Positions 1 through 10,278 of a stretch of 64,000 nucleotides of DNA are shown here, piece by piece. The notes below the pieces were generated by a model. That model did not search any database. It saw only the letters and a program-made list of their open reading frames with translations, and was not told where the DNA came from. Source of the DNA: Anaerococcus lactolyticus ATCC 51172 (GTDB taxonomy: Bacteria > Bacillota > Clostridia > Tissierellales > Peptoniphilaceae); the NCBI RefSeq assembly GCF_000156575.1, contig NZ_GG666047.1, positions 44,516 through 108,515 on the forward strand, in the 5' to 3' direction. Each line of letters opens with the position of its first letter. The stretch's first letter is position 1. Both the position numbers and the translations under genes were made by a program.

Positions 1-458
1 GTTTCCGGGGAGTAGATGTCTATTTTTCAAATCTTGATGGGGTTGTTGCTACCGAGGTAGGTTATGCTAACGGAAAAACAGAGACAACTAGCTATGAGGA
101 ATTGTATAAAACTGACTTTGCAGAAACTGTAAAAGTTACTTTCAACGAAAAAGTTATAGCTTTAAGAGAAATCTTAGAACATTTTTATTATATAATTAAT
201 CCTTTTTCTTTAAATAGGCAGGGAAATGATATGGGACGTCAATATAGGACTGGGATTTATTCTGAAAATGAAAATGATTTAGAAGTTGCGAAAAATTTCC
301 TAAGAAAAAAGCAAGAAGCTTCTGATAGAAAAATCCTAGTAGAAGTAGAGCAGTTAAAATCCTACGTTGTAGCCGAAGCCTACCACCAGGATTATTTAAA
401 GAAAAACCCAGCTGGCTATTGCCACATAGACCTAACAGATGTATTGGAGATAAAATGA
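1..458 (+). CDS. msrA: Peptide-methionine (S)-S-oxide reductase MsrA, 5'-truncated by window edge
   Basis: The open frame runs in from the window edge (first full codon at base 3), so the N-terminus is missing, including the catalytic Cys of the family's GCFWG motif. The visible part follows MsrA: FRGVDVYFSNLDGVVATEVG, then YANGKTET, SLNRQGNDMG, QYRTGIY and the C-terminal YHQDYLKKNPAGYCHI. These are the usual substrate-binding landmarks. MsrA reduces S-methionine sulfoxide in proteins using thioredoxin. A TTG at 102 is an internal codon, not a credible start. The stop overlaps the next gene's ATG (ATGA), so the lysozyme gene is probably co-transcribed and translationally coupled. Confidence 0.93.
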   Translation, partial: FRGVDVYFSNLDGVVATEVGYANGKTETTSYEELYKTDFAETVKVTFNEKVIALREILEHFYYIINPFSLNRQGNDMGRQYRTGIYSENENDLEVAKNFLRKKQEASDRKILVEVEQLKSYVVAEAYHQDYLKKNPAGYCHIDLTDVLEIK

Positions 459-1513
459 AAAAAATAAGTAAAATAATTGTCCTAGGTGTGGCACTAATGA
501 TTGGTACGCCATGTCTAGCTCATGCAGATGAAATTGTAAAATATGACCCTACAAACCTTGATCAAATCTTAGTGAAAAATGGAATTAAGGTTGATGAATC
601 AAAGGTTAAGGCAAGACGTGATGAATTGGTAAAGAAAAATCCTGATCTTAAGCCAGACCTAAAGGTCGTAGAAGAAGTTAAGGAAAATAAGCCTGTTGTT
701 TATCCGAAAACAGCAGTATATTCAAACGTGGTTGATATAAGCGAGCACCAAAAACCATCTTCTATAAACTACGATAAGTTTGCAGCAGACATAGACGGAG
801 CTATTCTAAGGTCATCTATAACAACTTTTAAGGAAGATGAGGAAACTAAAGAGAAGTCCTATTATTTAAGACGTGACTTTACAGTAGATACTCATTATAA
901 TAATCTAAATAACCGAAATGTGCCTATAGGTTTTTATCATTATTCAAGAGCCACAAATGAAGAAGAAGCTACGAAGGAAGCTAATTTTGTTCTTGATTAT
1001 ATAAGGGGTAAAAATGTTTCACTTCCGATATATATAGACATTGAAGATAATTTAAGGCAGTCAAAAGTTAGCAGGGAAAGCCTATCCAAGGCTGCTGAGA
1101 CTTTCATAAATATTATGGAAAGAAATGGTTATGTATCAGGAGTATATTCATATCCTTACTTTGCCAAGAAGCACCTTACAAAAGAAATCAGAAATAGGGG
1201 TAATTTCTGGATTGCTGATTATGCTGGCATAGGCTTTACTGGCTACACAGATACAGACTTTGATATTTGGCAATACGCCCACAAGGGTAGGGTTAATGGT
1301 TATGCAGGAAATATTGATAAAAATGCTCTTTATAAAGATTATCCTTTGATTATTAAAGGCAAGAGCAGGAAGGATTATAACAAGTTAATTCAAGAAATAA
1401 TAGATGGTCACTGGTCAACAGGCAAGGAAAGAGAGAAACGTCTCAAATATGCTGGCTATGATTATAATAAAATTCAAAAAGATGTTACCAGACGCATGAA
1501 TTTGAAAAAATAG
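455..1513 (+). CDS. Secreted GH25 lysozyme with C-terminal CW_7 (Cpl-7-like) repeat
   Basis: The start is the ATG at 455 that overlaps the msrA stop, because it gives a clean signal peptide (MKKISKIIVLGVALMIGTPC, cut near residue 24). A charged linker follows. A glycoside hydrolase 25 domain starts at VVDISEHQ (about residue 92) and carries the family's acidic pair in YIDIEDN (about Asp195/Glu197) and DIWQYAHKG near its end. The last 45 residues (EIIDGHWSTGKEREKRL, AGYDYNKIQ) match the CW_7 peptidoglycan-binding repeat of Cpl-7-type lysozymes. The product is a muramidase acting on the cell wall. No phage genes surround it, so I take it for a housekeeping autolysin. Family assignment is by motif recognition. 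Confidence 0.88.
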   Translation: MKKISKIIVLGVALMIGTPCLAHADEIVKYDPTNLDQILVKNGIKVDESKVKARRDELVKKNPDLKPDLKVVEEVKENKPVVYPKTAVYSNVVDISEHQKPSSINYDKFAADIDGAILRSSITTFKEDEETKEKSYYLRRDFTVDTHYNNLNNRNVPIGFYHYSRATNEEEATKEANFVLDYIRGKNVSLPIYIDIEDNLRQSKVSRESLSKAAETFINIMERNGYVSGVYSYPYFAKKHLTKEIRNRGNFWIADYAGIGFTGYTDTDFDIWQYAHKGRVNGYAGNIDKNALYKDYPLIIKGKSRKDYNKLIQEIIDGHWSTGKEREKRLKYAGYDYNKIQKDVTRRMNLKK

Positions 1514-1529
1514 AAAGGGAGAGTGAATT

Positions 1530-1751
1530 ATGGCAATTAAATATGATATAGTAGAAAATTTAGGAATTCTTTCTACCAATGCTAAGGGTTGGACTAAGGA
1601 ACTAAACCTTGTTAGCTGGAATGATAGAGAAGCAAAATATGATATCAGAGATTGGAATGAAGATCACACTAGGATGAGCAAGGGTATCACTCTAACAACA
1701 GAAGAGGCAGAAGTCTTAAAAAATATTCTAGCAGATGAATTCGATAAGTAA
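1530..1751 (+). CDS. YdbC/PC4-like single-strand nucleic-acid-binding protein
   Basis: This 73-residue protein has the compact PC4 fold signature of the YdbC family: KYDIVENLGILST, GWTKELNLVSWNDREAKYDI and RDWNEDHTRMSKGITLT, ending in a helix (EEAEVLKNIL). Family members are homodimers related to eukaryotic coactivator PC4 that bind single-stranded DNA. A precise cellular role in bacteria is not established. A strong GGGAGAG ribosome binding site precedes the ATG, and a terminator follows at once. The gene may be the last of an msrA-lysozyme transcript. Confidence 0.85.
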   Translation: MAIKYDIVENLGILSTNAKGWTKELNLVSWNDREAKYDIRDWNEDHTRMSKGITLTTEEAEVLKNILADEFDK

Positions 1752-1755
1752 TTAG

Positions 1756-1781
1756 ACTCTCCCTTTTTGGGGGAGTTTTTT
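1756..1781 (+). terminator. Rho-independent terminator after ydbC-like gene
   Basis: ACTCTCCC pairs with GGGGGAGT (one G-T wobble) across a five-T loop and is followed by six T. It sits directly behind the 1530-1751 stop codon. The T tract also borders the ribosome binding site of the next gene, so some read-through is possible. Confidence 0.8.
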
Positions 1782-1792
1782 ATGGAGGTTAT

Positions 1793-2206
1793 ATGGCATA
1801 TATTTACGCCCTTATTTCGGCAATATTTGCTGCGCTAACATCGATTTTAGCTAAAATTGGTATAAGTGATATTAACTCAAACTTGGCAACTGCTATTAGA
1901 ACGACAGTTGTTTTGGTATTTTCCTGGCTGATGGTCTTTGTGGTAGGAGGTCAACACGATCTAGGAGCAATTAGCAAAAAATCTCTAGTTTTTATCATCC
2001 TGTCAGGTCTATCTACTGGTATATCTTGGCTTGCTTTTTATAAGGCTTTACAGATGACAGACGCATCAAAAATAGTGGCGATTGATAAGTTAAGCGTTGT
2101 ATTTACAATAATATTTGCTTTTCTAATCTTAGGAGAAGCCGCAAGTAAAAAAGCCATCTTAGGTACAATTTTAATTGGACTTGGTACCCTTATTATGGTT
2201 ATCTAA
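1793..2206 (+). CDS. Small EamA-family transporter (single EamA repeat)
   Basis: The 137-residue protein is almost wholly hydrophobic, with about five membrane segments. It resembles one EamA repeat: an N-terminal IYALISAIFAALTSILAKIG helix, a middle LAFYKALQMTDASKIVAIDK motif and a closing GTILIGLGTLIMV helix. Classical EamA transporters have two such repeats in about 300 residues. Single-repeat members like this are common in Firmicutes and presumably dimerise. The substrate cannot be told from the sequence. The start has GGAGG six bases upstream. Confidence 0.82.
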   Translation: MAYIYALISAIFAALTSILAKIGISDINSNLATAIRTTVVLVFSWLMVFVVGGQHDLGAISKKSLVFIILSGLSTGISWLAFYKALQMTDASKIVAIDKLSVVFTIIFAFLILGEAASKKAILGTILIGLGTLIMVI

Positions 2207-2263
2207 GTAGATTATTTTCTAAAAATAGGGTAAATAATTAATAGTAATAATAAAGGAGTTAAA

Positions 2264-2959
2264 ATGAAAATAGAACTTTCAAAAAATAAGGCTAAATTAA
2301 TAGCAAATACAAATGGAGCTTATATAGAGGAATATGCCTACGATGGTAAGGATATAATTTTTCCTAAATTCGAAACCGAAATTGCCGGCAAAAAGAAAAT
2401 TAGAGGTGGTAGCCACCCTTGTCTTCCATCTTTTGGCCCAAGCGAGATTAATGACCTAAAAGATCATGGCTATGGTAGAGATTGTGACTGGGAAGTAGTA
2501 GAGAAAAGTGCTAACAAGGTTGTTTTAAAACTTGAAGGTCTTTGTGGGTATGAAGGAATGGATTCTTTTATTACCTATGAACTAGGGGATGAATGGTTGC
2601 TAGCAGAAATAAAAATGATAAATAATGCTAACAAAGACCTACCGGTTGCACCTGGTTTCCACCCATATTTCAGAGCTGGTCAAAGTTTTAAGGTCGATGG
2701 TGTTGACTTTGGTAGTTTCAAACTCGAAGATACTTATTTTCTAGATGCCAGTGAAGTTTCTTTCAAGGCAGAAAATTTCAATATAGAAATTAAAAATGAG
2801 AACTTCCACAAATTTGCTATATGGACAGATTTTCTAGACGATTATAGGTGTGTAGAGCCTTGCTATAATGGTAAGTCTTTTGTGAAAGATGGCAAGCCTT
2901 ACATCCTAAAGGCGGGTGAGACTTTCCTTGCAAAGATGAAAATAAAAATAGAGGCTTAG
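2264..2959 (+). CDS. Aldose 1-epimerase family protein (mutarotase)
   Basis: The 231-residue protein has the beta-sandwich mutarotase landmarks: GGSHPCLPSFGPS near residue 48, HGYGRDCDWEV about 20 residues later, and PVAPGFHPYFRAG in the middle, which carries the conserved His. Family enzymes interconvert alpha and beta anomers of hexoses or hexose 6-phosphates. It is shorter than GalM (about 340 aa) and closer in size to the YeaD-like or LacX-like branches, so the substrate is uncertain. A GGAG site precedes the ATG. The gene stands alone and is closed by a strong terminator. Confidence 0.85.
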   Translation: MKIELSKNKAKLIANTNGAYIEEYAYDGKDIIFPKFETEIAGKKKIRGGSHPCLPSFGPSEINDLKDHGYGRDCDWEVVEKSANKVVLKLEGLCGYEGMDSFITYELGDEWLLAEIKMINNANKDLPVAPGFHPYFRAGQSFKVDGVDFGSFKLEDTYFLDASEVSFKAENFNIEIKNENFHKFAIWTDFLDDYRCVEPCYNGKSFVKDGKPYILKAGETFLAKMKIKIEA

Positions 2960-2966
2960 ATTTTTA

Positions 2967-2991
2967 CCAGACTTTAGGGTCTGGTTTTTTT
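2967..2991 (+). terminator. Terminator after aldose epimerase
   Basis: A perfect six-base stem CCAGAC/GTCTGG with a TTTAGG loop is followed by seven T, immediately after the 2264-2959 gene. Confidence 0.88.
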
Positions 2992-2998
2992 GTTGGTC

Positions 2999-3017
2999 TT
3001 TATCAATTCTTGATAAA
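2999..3017. promoter_or_regulatory. Palindrome upstream of a response-regulator gene, possible operator
   Basis: TTTATCAA-TTC-TTGATAAA is a perfect 8-base inverted repeat about 30 bases before the response regulator's start. A plausible -10 (TAGAAT) lies at 3025-3030, so the palindrome would overlap the -35 region. Autoregulation by the adjacent OmpR-type regulator is only an inference. OmpR-family sites are usually direct repeats. Confidence 0.35.
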
Positions 3018-3047
3018 AATTATGTAGAATATTAGGGAGGTGAGAAG

Positions 3048-3707
3048 ATGAACATATGCATAATTGAAGATAACCTAACCTTGGTCGAATCTCTCAAGGA
3101 TCTTTTGGAGAGTGAAGGCTATGAGGTGGATTATTTTTTGGACCTTAGGGAAATTGATGATTATTTAACTTTAAATAAATATGACCTCATAATATTGGAT
3201 TTGATGTTGGGAGATTTTGACGGGCTTGATTTTCTTAAGACAATCAGAAATGAAATAAAAAGACCGATTGTTATCCTTACTGCCAAGAATGGCAAGGAAG
3301 ATGAGCTAAGAGGTCTCAGGCTTGGTGCAGATGATTATATCAAAAAACCTTTTGATCCAGATATTTTGCTAGCTAGGATAAAAAGTAAATTGAGGCTTAA
3401 TGAAAATATAGAAATTTCATACAAAGATACGACCTTTGATTTTGAAACGGGATTTGTAAAGAAAAACGAAAGTAAGGCTTATTTTACAAACCAGGAGAAA
3501 AAAATTTTAAATATCCTTTATATAAATAAGGGGAAGGTTCTCTCCAAGGAGAGTCTGCTTTCTATGGTTTCTGAAAAATTTGATTCTATATCTGAAAAGA
3601 CAATTGTGACCCATATTTATAATATCAGGAAGAAAATCCTAGAAATAGGAGCAGCCGACCCCATAGAAAATATTTGGAAGGAGGGTTATAAGTGGAAAAA
3701 CGAGTGA
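3048..3707 (+). CDS. OmpR/PhoB-type response regulator
   Basis: The receiver domain (residues 1-115) has the acidic pair in IIEDN, the phosphoacceptor Asp51 in YDLIILDLMLG, the Thr switch in ILTAKNG and the Lys in DDYIKKPFDP. A winged-helix DNA-binding domain fills the C-terminal half (LSKESLL, ISEKTIVTHIYNIRKKI, EGYKWKNE). GGGAGGTGAG is an excellent ribosome binding site. It overlaps the following sensor kinase by 16 bases, so the two form a cognate pair. The two small membrane-protein genes behind the kinase may be targets or accessory parts. The signal is unknown. Confidence 0.93.
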   Translation: MNICIIEDNLTLVESLKDLLESEGYEVDYFLDLREIDDYLTLNKYDLIILDLMLGDFDGLDFLKTIRNEIKRPIVILTAKNGKEDELRGLRLGADDYIKKPFDPDILLARIKSKLRLNENIEISYKDTTFDFETGFVKKNESKAYFTNQEKKILNILYINKGKVLSKESLLSMVSEKFDSISEKTIVTHIYNIRKKILEIGAADPIENIWKEGYKWKNE

Positions 3708-4708
3708 AAAATTTAGTTTTTGGAATTCTTTTGGATAATTTCTTAAGAATCTTAGTCTACGGAATATTAACAATTATTGCCCTCAAATTAGGCCAAGCAT
3801 ACCTATATCCACTGAGGCTAAAAAGAGATTTTGCCATGGGAGTATTTATGATTTATACCCTTTATTTTCTTAGAAAATCTTACATCGGAATTGATAGGAA
3901 TATCTTAAGAGATTTAAGAAATCTAGAAGATTATATCAGAAAAGATAACTATGACAAGGACTTGGAATTAGCAGAATTTGACCTAATTGCAAAGACTCTT
4001 AAAGATAAAAACCAAAAATTAAGAGAGAAAGATTCTTTCATCAAAACAAGTCTAGCAGCAATTTCCCACGATATGAAAACTCCCCTAACTGTGATAAATA
4101 CTAATCTTTCCTTGATAAAAGTGACTGAGCCCAAAAACCAAGAGAGAATATCTAAAATCAAAGGCGAGAGTGAAACAATTTCATCCTATATAGATGACTT
4201 GATGGAAGTGGCTGGGGGCTTTATCGATGAAATTCAGTTAGAAAAAATTTCTTTTTCGGTATTTATGGAAAATCTTAAGGCGCATTTATCTCTTTTTGAA
4301 GACATGAAGGAAGAAAAAATCAATATTTTAAATAAAATAAATTCTAAAGATGATTTTTATATAAATATTGATAAAAATAGGTTTGACAAGGCTCTTAACC
4401 AACTTTTAACCAACGCTTTTGAACACAAAAAGAGGTCTGTTTGGCTAGAGGTCATGGCAAAAAATGAAAAAATCATAATCACAGTTGCCGATGACGGGGC
4501 AGGTTTTGATGAAAAGAGCCTCAGAGATGGGAAAAAACTTTTCTATACGGACAATTATGGCAGGACATCCGGTAAGGGGACTGGCATGGGACTCTTTATA
4601 GCAGATTCCTATATTTCTGCCATGGGAGGCGACCTTATTTTAGCAAATGAAAATGGGGGACGTGCCAAAATTTGTCTAGACATTGGGGAGGATAAGCATG
4701 GAAAATAA
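3692..4708 (+). CDS. Sensor histidine kinase (HisKA/HATPase)
   Basis: It starts with GTG behind GGAGGG inside the end of the regulator gene. Two membrane segments lie at about residues 8-32 and 46-62 with almost no external loop, so it is probably an intramembrane-sensing type. The HisKA motif SHDMKTPLTV has phosphoacceptor His126. The ATPase domain shows LNQLLTNAFEH (N box), VADDGAGFDEKS (G1) and GKGTGMGLFIADSYI (G2). No HAMP or PAS domain is evident. It should phosphorylate the adjacent 3048-3707 regulator. The 3' end overlaps the next small gene by 11 bases. Confidence 0.92.
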   Translation: MEKRVKNLVFGILLDNFLRILVYGILTIIALKLGQAYLYPLRLKRDFAMGVFMIYTLYFLRKSYIGIDRNILRDLRNLEDYIRKDNYDKDLELAEFDLIAKTLKDKNQKLREKDSFIKTSLAAISHDMKTPLTVINTNLSLIKVTEPKNQERISKIKGESETISSYIDDLMEVAGGFIDEIQLEKISFSVFMENLKAHLSLFEDMKEEKINILNKINSKDDFYINIDKNRFDKALNQLLTNAFEHKKRSVWLEVMAKNEKIIITVADDGAGFDEKSLRDGKKLFYTDNYGRTSGKGTGMGLFIADSYISAMGGDLILANENGGRAKICLDIGEDKHGK

Positions 4709-4943
4709 ATTATTTTTAATAACCCTAATAATCTTTGCCAGTTTTGATTTTTATAAATTGATAAAAAAAGACCTGGGCTTTTATAGCTTTTTTAGACCTC
4801 TAAGCCTTGCTATTAGCTACAAATTTATCCTTGATGGTATAGATCAAAGGCTTTATGTAATAGTCCTTGTTTATTTTATATTTTTAGGAACTATTTTCAC
4901 AAAGAACATGAGAAAGGAAGAACTTTATGAAAAAGAAATTTGA
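4698..4943 (+). CDS. Small membrane protein in two-component operon
   Basis: I place the start at ATG 4698, which has GGGGAGG nine bases upstream; an in-frame TTG 15 bases earlier is not needed. The 81-residue product has two or three hydrophobic stretches (FLITLIIFASF and LYVIVLVYFIFLGTIF) and a charged tail (MRKEELYEKEI). I do not recognise the family. It overlaps both the kinase gene before it and the next gene, so all four genes 3048-5214 appear to be translated as one tightly coupled unit. Confidence 0.7.
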   Translation: MENKLFLITLIIFASFDFYKLIKKDLGFYSFFRPLSLAISYKFILDGIDQRLYVIVLVYFIFLGTIFTKNMRKEELYEKEI

Positions 4944-5214
4944 TTTTTATGACTTTTTAGTCTTTATTTTTGGCCTTGTTGGTTTTGGTGCATATTATTT
5001 AGTAATGACTCAATTTTTTAAAATTGATCCCTTCAAAGGATTAGCCATCATACCAACCATATATTTTGGTATTTCGGTTTTTACCATGTTTTTTGTATAT
5101 GATATAGTTAATGAGAAAATTGGGAATAATATTATTCTAACTTACAAAACCGTACATTTAGTTTCTTATGTATTTGGACCGATAATTTTTATTTACAAAA
5201 TGATAAATAAGTAA
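4927..5214 (+). CDS. Small three-helix membrane protein, unknown family
   Basis: The 95-residue protein has three predicted membrane helices (FLVFIFGLVGFGAYYLVM; AIIPTIYFGISVFTMFFVY; VSYVFGPIIFIYKMI). It overlaps the preceding small gene by 17 bases, with GAAAGGAAG as its ribosome binding site. I do not recognise it. By context it is either a target of the two-component system or a membrane accessory subunit. Confidence 0.68.
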   Translation: MKKKFDFYDFLVFIFGLVGFGAYYLVMTQFFKIDPFKGLAIIPTIYFGISVFTMFFVYDIVNEKIGNNIILTYKTVHLVSYVFGPIIFIYKMINK

Positions 5215-5289
5215 AATTAACCAGCTTAATGATGGTTTTACTTTGGTTAAAAACCTTGATAAGAAGCGCTAGACAAGTATATTGAGAGA

Positions 5290-7457
<2,168 letters not shown>

Positions 7458-7500
7458 AATAGAATTTAAAAAAATAGATTTTAAATCGCAAACAAAAATA

Positions 7501-7542
7501 AACCTTGAAGACCATTAAAAAATGGATTCTTCAAGGTTTTTT
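7501..7542. terminator. Bidirectional terminator between mnmA and exonuclease III gene
   Basis: AACCTTGAAGA pairs with TCTTCAAGGTT around a CCATTAAAAAATGG inner hairpin. Six T follow on the plus strand, and the minus-strand side is also T-rich, so it can close both converging genes. Confidence 0.85.
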
Positions 7543-7543
7543 C

Positions 7544-8371
7544 TTATATATTGATTTCCAAAACAATTGGAGTGTGGTCTTGTCTTTCACCAGAGTCGAT
7601 CATATCAGAATTTGTGATTAGATCTTTTATCCTTTCAGAAACAAGGAAATAGTCAATCCTCCAGCCAGAGTTGTTGATTTTACTTGTCTTTACCCTTTGG
7701 GCCCACCAAGTATATTTTCCTTCTACCCTGCCGTGGATATGTCTAAAGGTGTCTGTAAATCCTTTTGCCAAAAGATTTGTAAAACCTTCCCTTTCTTCAT
7801 CTGTAAAACCTGGTGATTCGTGGTTATTTTCTGGATGGGCAAGGTCGATTTCCTCGTGGGCAACGTTGAAGTCACCAGCTGCTATCACTGGTTTATTTTG
7901 GTCTAGACTTTTTAAATAATCAGCATAGAGCTTATCCCAAACTTGCCTGTCAGCGAGCCTTGTTAGGCCATTTCCTGCATTTGGTGTATAGACGTGGGTA
8001 AAGTAAAAATTATCAAATTCTAAAGTTATAATCCTGCCTTCAAAGTCCATGGTGCAAGGAGCTCCTATTTGTGGGTAGGTTGGTTCAACCTTAAGACCCT
8101 TCTTATAAAGAGTCATGGTTCCAGCATAGGATTTTCTTGCAGGATCTTCACTTGACCTATAAACATAGTCATAGTCAGGGAAATATTCGGCGAGTTTTGC
8201 GATGTGTTTTTTGCTAAGACCTGTGTATGGAAGTTTGGTTTCTTGGATAGCAATTACATCAGCATTTTCCTTTATTACTGTATCTAAGACTAAACGACTC
8301 ATAATCGCCCTAGCAGAATCACTTGTTAGGGCTGCATTTAGTGAATCTATATTCCATGAAATAAATTTCAT
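7544..8371 (-). CDS. Exodeoxyribonuclease III / AP endonuclease (ExoA type)
   Basis: The 275-residue protein follows the Xth/ExoA fold from end to end: KFISWNIDSLNAAL at the start, ADVIAIQETKLP with the metal-binding Glu, DYDYVYRSS, YTPNAGNG, IAAGDFNVAHEEIDLAHP with the catalytic Asp-Asn, YTWWAQR, and RIDYFLVSE ending in GERQDHTPIVLEI with the catalytic His. It cuts DNA 5' of abasic sites and removes blocked 3' ends in base excision repair. It is transcribed toward mnmA and has a GAGAGG ribosome binding site. Confidence 0.95.
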   Translation of the reverse strand: MKFISWNIDSLNAALTSDSARAIMSRLVLDTVIKENADVIAIQETKLPYTGLSKKHIAKLAEYFPDYDYVYRSSEDPARKSYAGTMTLYKKGLKVEPTYPQIGAPCTMDFEGRIITLEFDNFYFTHVYTPNAGNGLTRLADRQVWDKLYADYLKSLDQNKPVIAAGDFNVAHEEIDLAHPENNHESPGFTDEEREGFTNLLAKGFTDTFRHIHGRVEGKYTWWAQRVKTSKINNSGWRIDYFLVSERIKDLITNSDMIDSGERQDHTPIVLEINI

Positions 8372-8564
8372 AACTACCTCTCTTTTTTATATTCTATTAT
8401 TAATATACAACTAATAAATAATAAAGAAAATATTTGCATCCGGGCCTAGCTAAAAATAAATATGTAAATATTTCAAATTAAACATAAACTAATATGAAAA
8501 ATATTATATGATTTTTGAGACTAGATAAAAAAGTGGAAGTATATTATTAAAGAGGGGTGAGATA

Positions 8565-9521
8565 GTGAACGAATATTATATGAATAAATTCACAGATCCT
8601 GATACTATAAAAAGGATCGAAGAAAAAGAAAATTCTCCAGAATTCAAGGAAAAGCTTTTAGCTATAAAAACAAAAATGAAGGGCAAGAAAACACAAGTAT
8701 TTGATTTTAGTTTTTTAATCGCTCTAGTTATTGGGATTTTGCTAATGCATACACGTTACTATTCTCTTTTTATCATATGCTTTGTTTTGTATTTAAAATT
8801 TTTTAAGTCAGATAATAAGGTTGATAACGATATTAGTGATGACTATGCGAATGCTTTTATGGCGCCGATTTTAGAAGAAGTCTTTCCAGAAACTACTGTG
8901 AATTATAATGAAAGTTTGGAAGTTGAAGATTTTGATAAAATTTTTATAGATTCACATAGGTATGAATCATCTTGCCATATTAGTTTTGCTGATCCTTATA
9001 AGACCCAACTTTATAATTTAAAGGCCTTTTATAAGTATAGGAATAGCAAGGGTAATCTTGTAGATAGTATTGGTTTTTTAGGCCAAGTTTTACTAGAAAA
9101 TTTCGATACAAAAGGTGAAGGCCATGTTAGGATAGTGCCCCTAAAATATAGGAATGAGTATGGGCCTCACATAGAAGCATACTATGGGAAAATCCAAGAA
9201 GGTGAAAGAGAAATTTTAACAGAATCAATCGAATTTAACGATTCTTATGCTGTTTTTGCCACTGATGAACTTTTAGCCAAACGCATTCTAGATCCAAATA
9301 TCATAGAGATTTTAAACGCTTGGTATGGAAGAACTGAATTGTGTCTTTATGTGGATGTAAAAGGGCTTATGATGAGCTTTAACACTGGTTCATATATGTT
9401 TGAGTTGCCATCAAGGAAAGTCGCTATTGACAAGCTTTCTCTTTCAGGTGAATATGAAAAGGTGCGAGTAAACTTGGCGTATTTTTATGGTCTGATGGCT
9501 TTAATCAAGGGAAAGTTATAA
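8565..9521 (+). CDS. DUF3137-like membrane protein paired with LemA
   Basis: A GTG start at 8565 sits seven bases behind AGAGGGG; the first ATG at 8580 would lose that spacing. The 318-residue protein has a charged N-terminus, two close membrane segments at about residues 47-82 (FSFLIALVIGILLMH, YSLFIICFVLYLKFF) and a long soluble C-terminal domain. I assign it to the DUF3137 type by this architecture, by the late FDTKGEGHVRIVPL and ELPSRKVAIDKLSLSG stretches, and by the directly following lemA, a pairing common in bacteria. Its function is unknown. The family label is tentative. Confidence 0.65.
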   Translation: MNEYYMNKFTDPDTIKRIEEKENSPEFKEKLLAIKTKMKGKKTQVFDFSFLIALVIGILLMHTRYYSLFIICFVLYLKFFKSDNKVDNDISDDYANAFMAPILEEVFPETTVNYNESLEVEDFDKIFIDSHRYESSCHISFADPYKTQLYNLKAFYKYRNSKGNLVDSIGFLGQVLLENFDTKGEGHVRIVPLKYRNEYGPHIEAYYGKIQEGEREILTESIEFNDSYAVFATDELLAKRILDPNIIEILNAWYGRTELCLYVDVKGLMMSFNTGSYMFELPSRKVAIDKLSLSGEYEKVRVNLAYFYGLMALIKGKL

Positions 9522-9540
9522 GAAATAATAAGGAGTTACA

Positions 9541-10101
9541 ATGAATCATTTAAGTAGTTTTATATTACCAGTAATAATTTTGTGGTTGGTTTTTAGATTT
9601 TATATTAGAACTTTAAATAAACTAAAGAGGTATGAGGTAGTTATAGAGGAATCAAAGAAGAATGTTGATGTCGCCCTAGCTAAAAGATATGACACAATTT
9701 CTCAAATGATTAATGTGGCAAAATCATATGCTAGATATGAAAAAAACACCCTTACAGAACTGGCTAAATCAAGAGCTAGTCACAGTATAGAAGATTTTAA
9801 CACTACAATAAAAAATCAAGATCAAACCATAGATAAGATTTTTGCCCTTGCTGAAGCTTATCCAGAATTAAGATCTTCTGATGAATTTTTGAAATTACAA
9901 AACGAGATTGATGACGAAAATGAACAATTAGCCGCAGCCAAGAGGATAGTTAACAACAATATAAGTATGCTTAACCAAGAAGTTGTGAGTTTTCCAAATT
10001 CTATTGTTGCAAGTATGAATGGAATCAAGGAATTAGACTTTCTTAGTGAAGACAATCTAGAAAATAAAAAATCAATTGATAGTTTTGACTATGAGATATA
10101 A
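9541..10101 (+). CDS. lemA: LemA family protein
   Basis: The 186-residue protein has one N-terminal membrane segment (FILPVIILWLVFRFYI) followed by the LemA helical domain: LNKLKRYEVVIEESKKNVDV, VALAKRYDTISQMINVAKSY, HSIEDFN, LAEAYPELRSSDEFLKLQNE, and the closing NNISMLNQEVVSFPNSIVAS. LemA proteins are membrane-anchored with the helical domain outside or at the membrane. Their biochemical function is unresolved. It lies 19 bases after the DUF3137-like gene with its own AAGGAG, so the two form an operon closed by a terminator. Confidence 0.92.
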   Translation: MNHLSSFILPVIILWLVFRFYIRTLNKLKRYEVVIEESKKNVDVALAKRYDTISQMINVAKSYARYEKNTLTELAKSRASHSIEDFNTTIKNQDQTIDKIFALAEAYPELRSSDEFLKLQNEIDDENEQLAAAKRIVNNNISMLNQEVVSFPNSIVASMNGIKELDFLSEDNLENKKSIDSFDYEI

Positions 10102-10129
10102 GGCTTAATAATAAGAAGCAGATAAACAT

Positions 10130-10168
10130 GGTCTCTAAAGTTAGAAATAATTTTAGAGACCAGTTTTT
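10130..10168 (+). terminator. Terminator after lemA
   Basis: GGTCTCTAAA pairs with TTTTAGAGACC across a GTTAGAAATAA-type loop, followed by AG and seven T. Confidence 0.88.
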
Positions 10169-10219
10169 TTATTTAATTTTTTTAAAAATTTCTACAAATT
10201 TAACACAAAATTAACATCC

Positions 10220-10235
10220 TTTTGGGTATTATATA
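10220..10235 (+). promoter_or_regulatory. Shared promoter-like element TTTTGGGTATTATATA
   Basis: This 16-base string lies 43 bases before the surface-protein start and recurs exactly at 37318-37333 before a lipoprotein gene. A close variant precedes a decayed lipoprotein gene near 38640. TATTAT or TATAGT inside it could be a -10 box, but no good -35 is spaced correctly. It is probably the core of an envelope-gene promoter. Confidence 0.45.
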
Positions 10236-10278
10236 GTTAAGAAGAGACACTAATATAAGAATTTTTAAGGAGGGTGTC

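Noticed and set aside
455-1513. GH25 lysozyme as a prophage endolysin
   Set aside because: It has a classical signal peptide, sits in an operon with msrA, and no holin, portal, tail or integrase gene is near.
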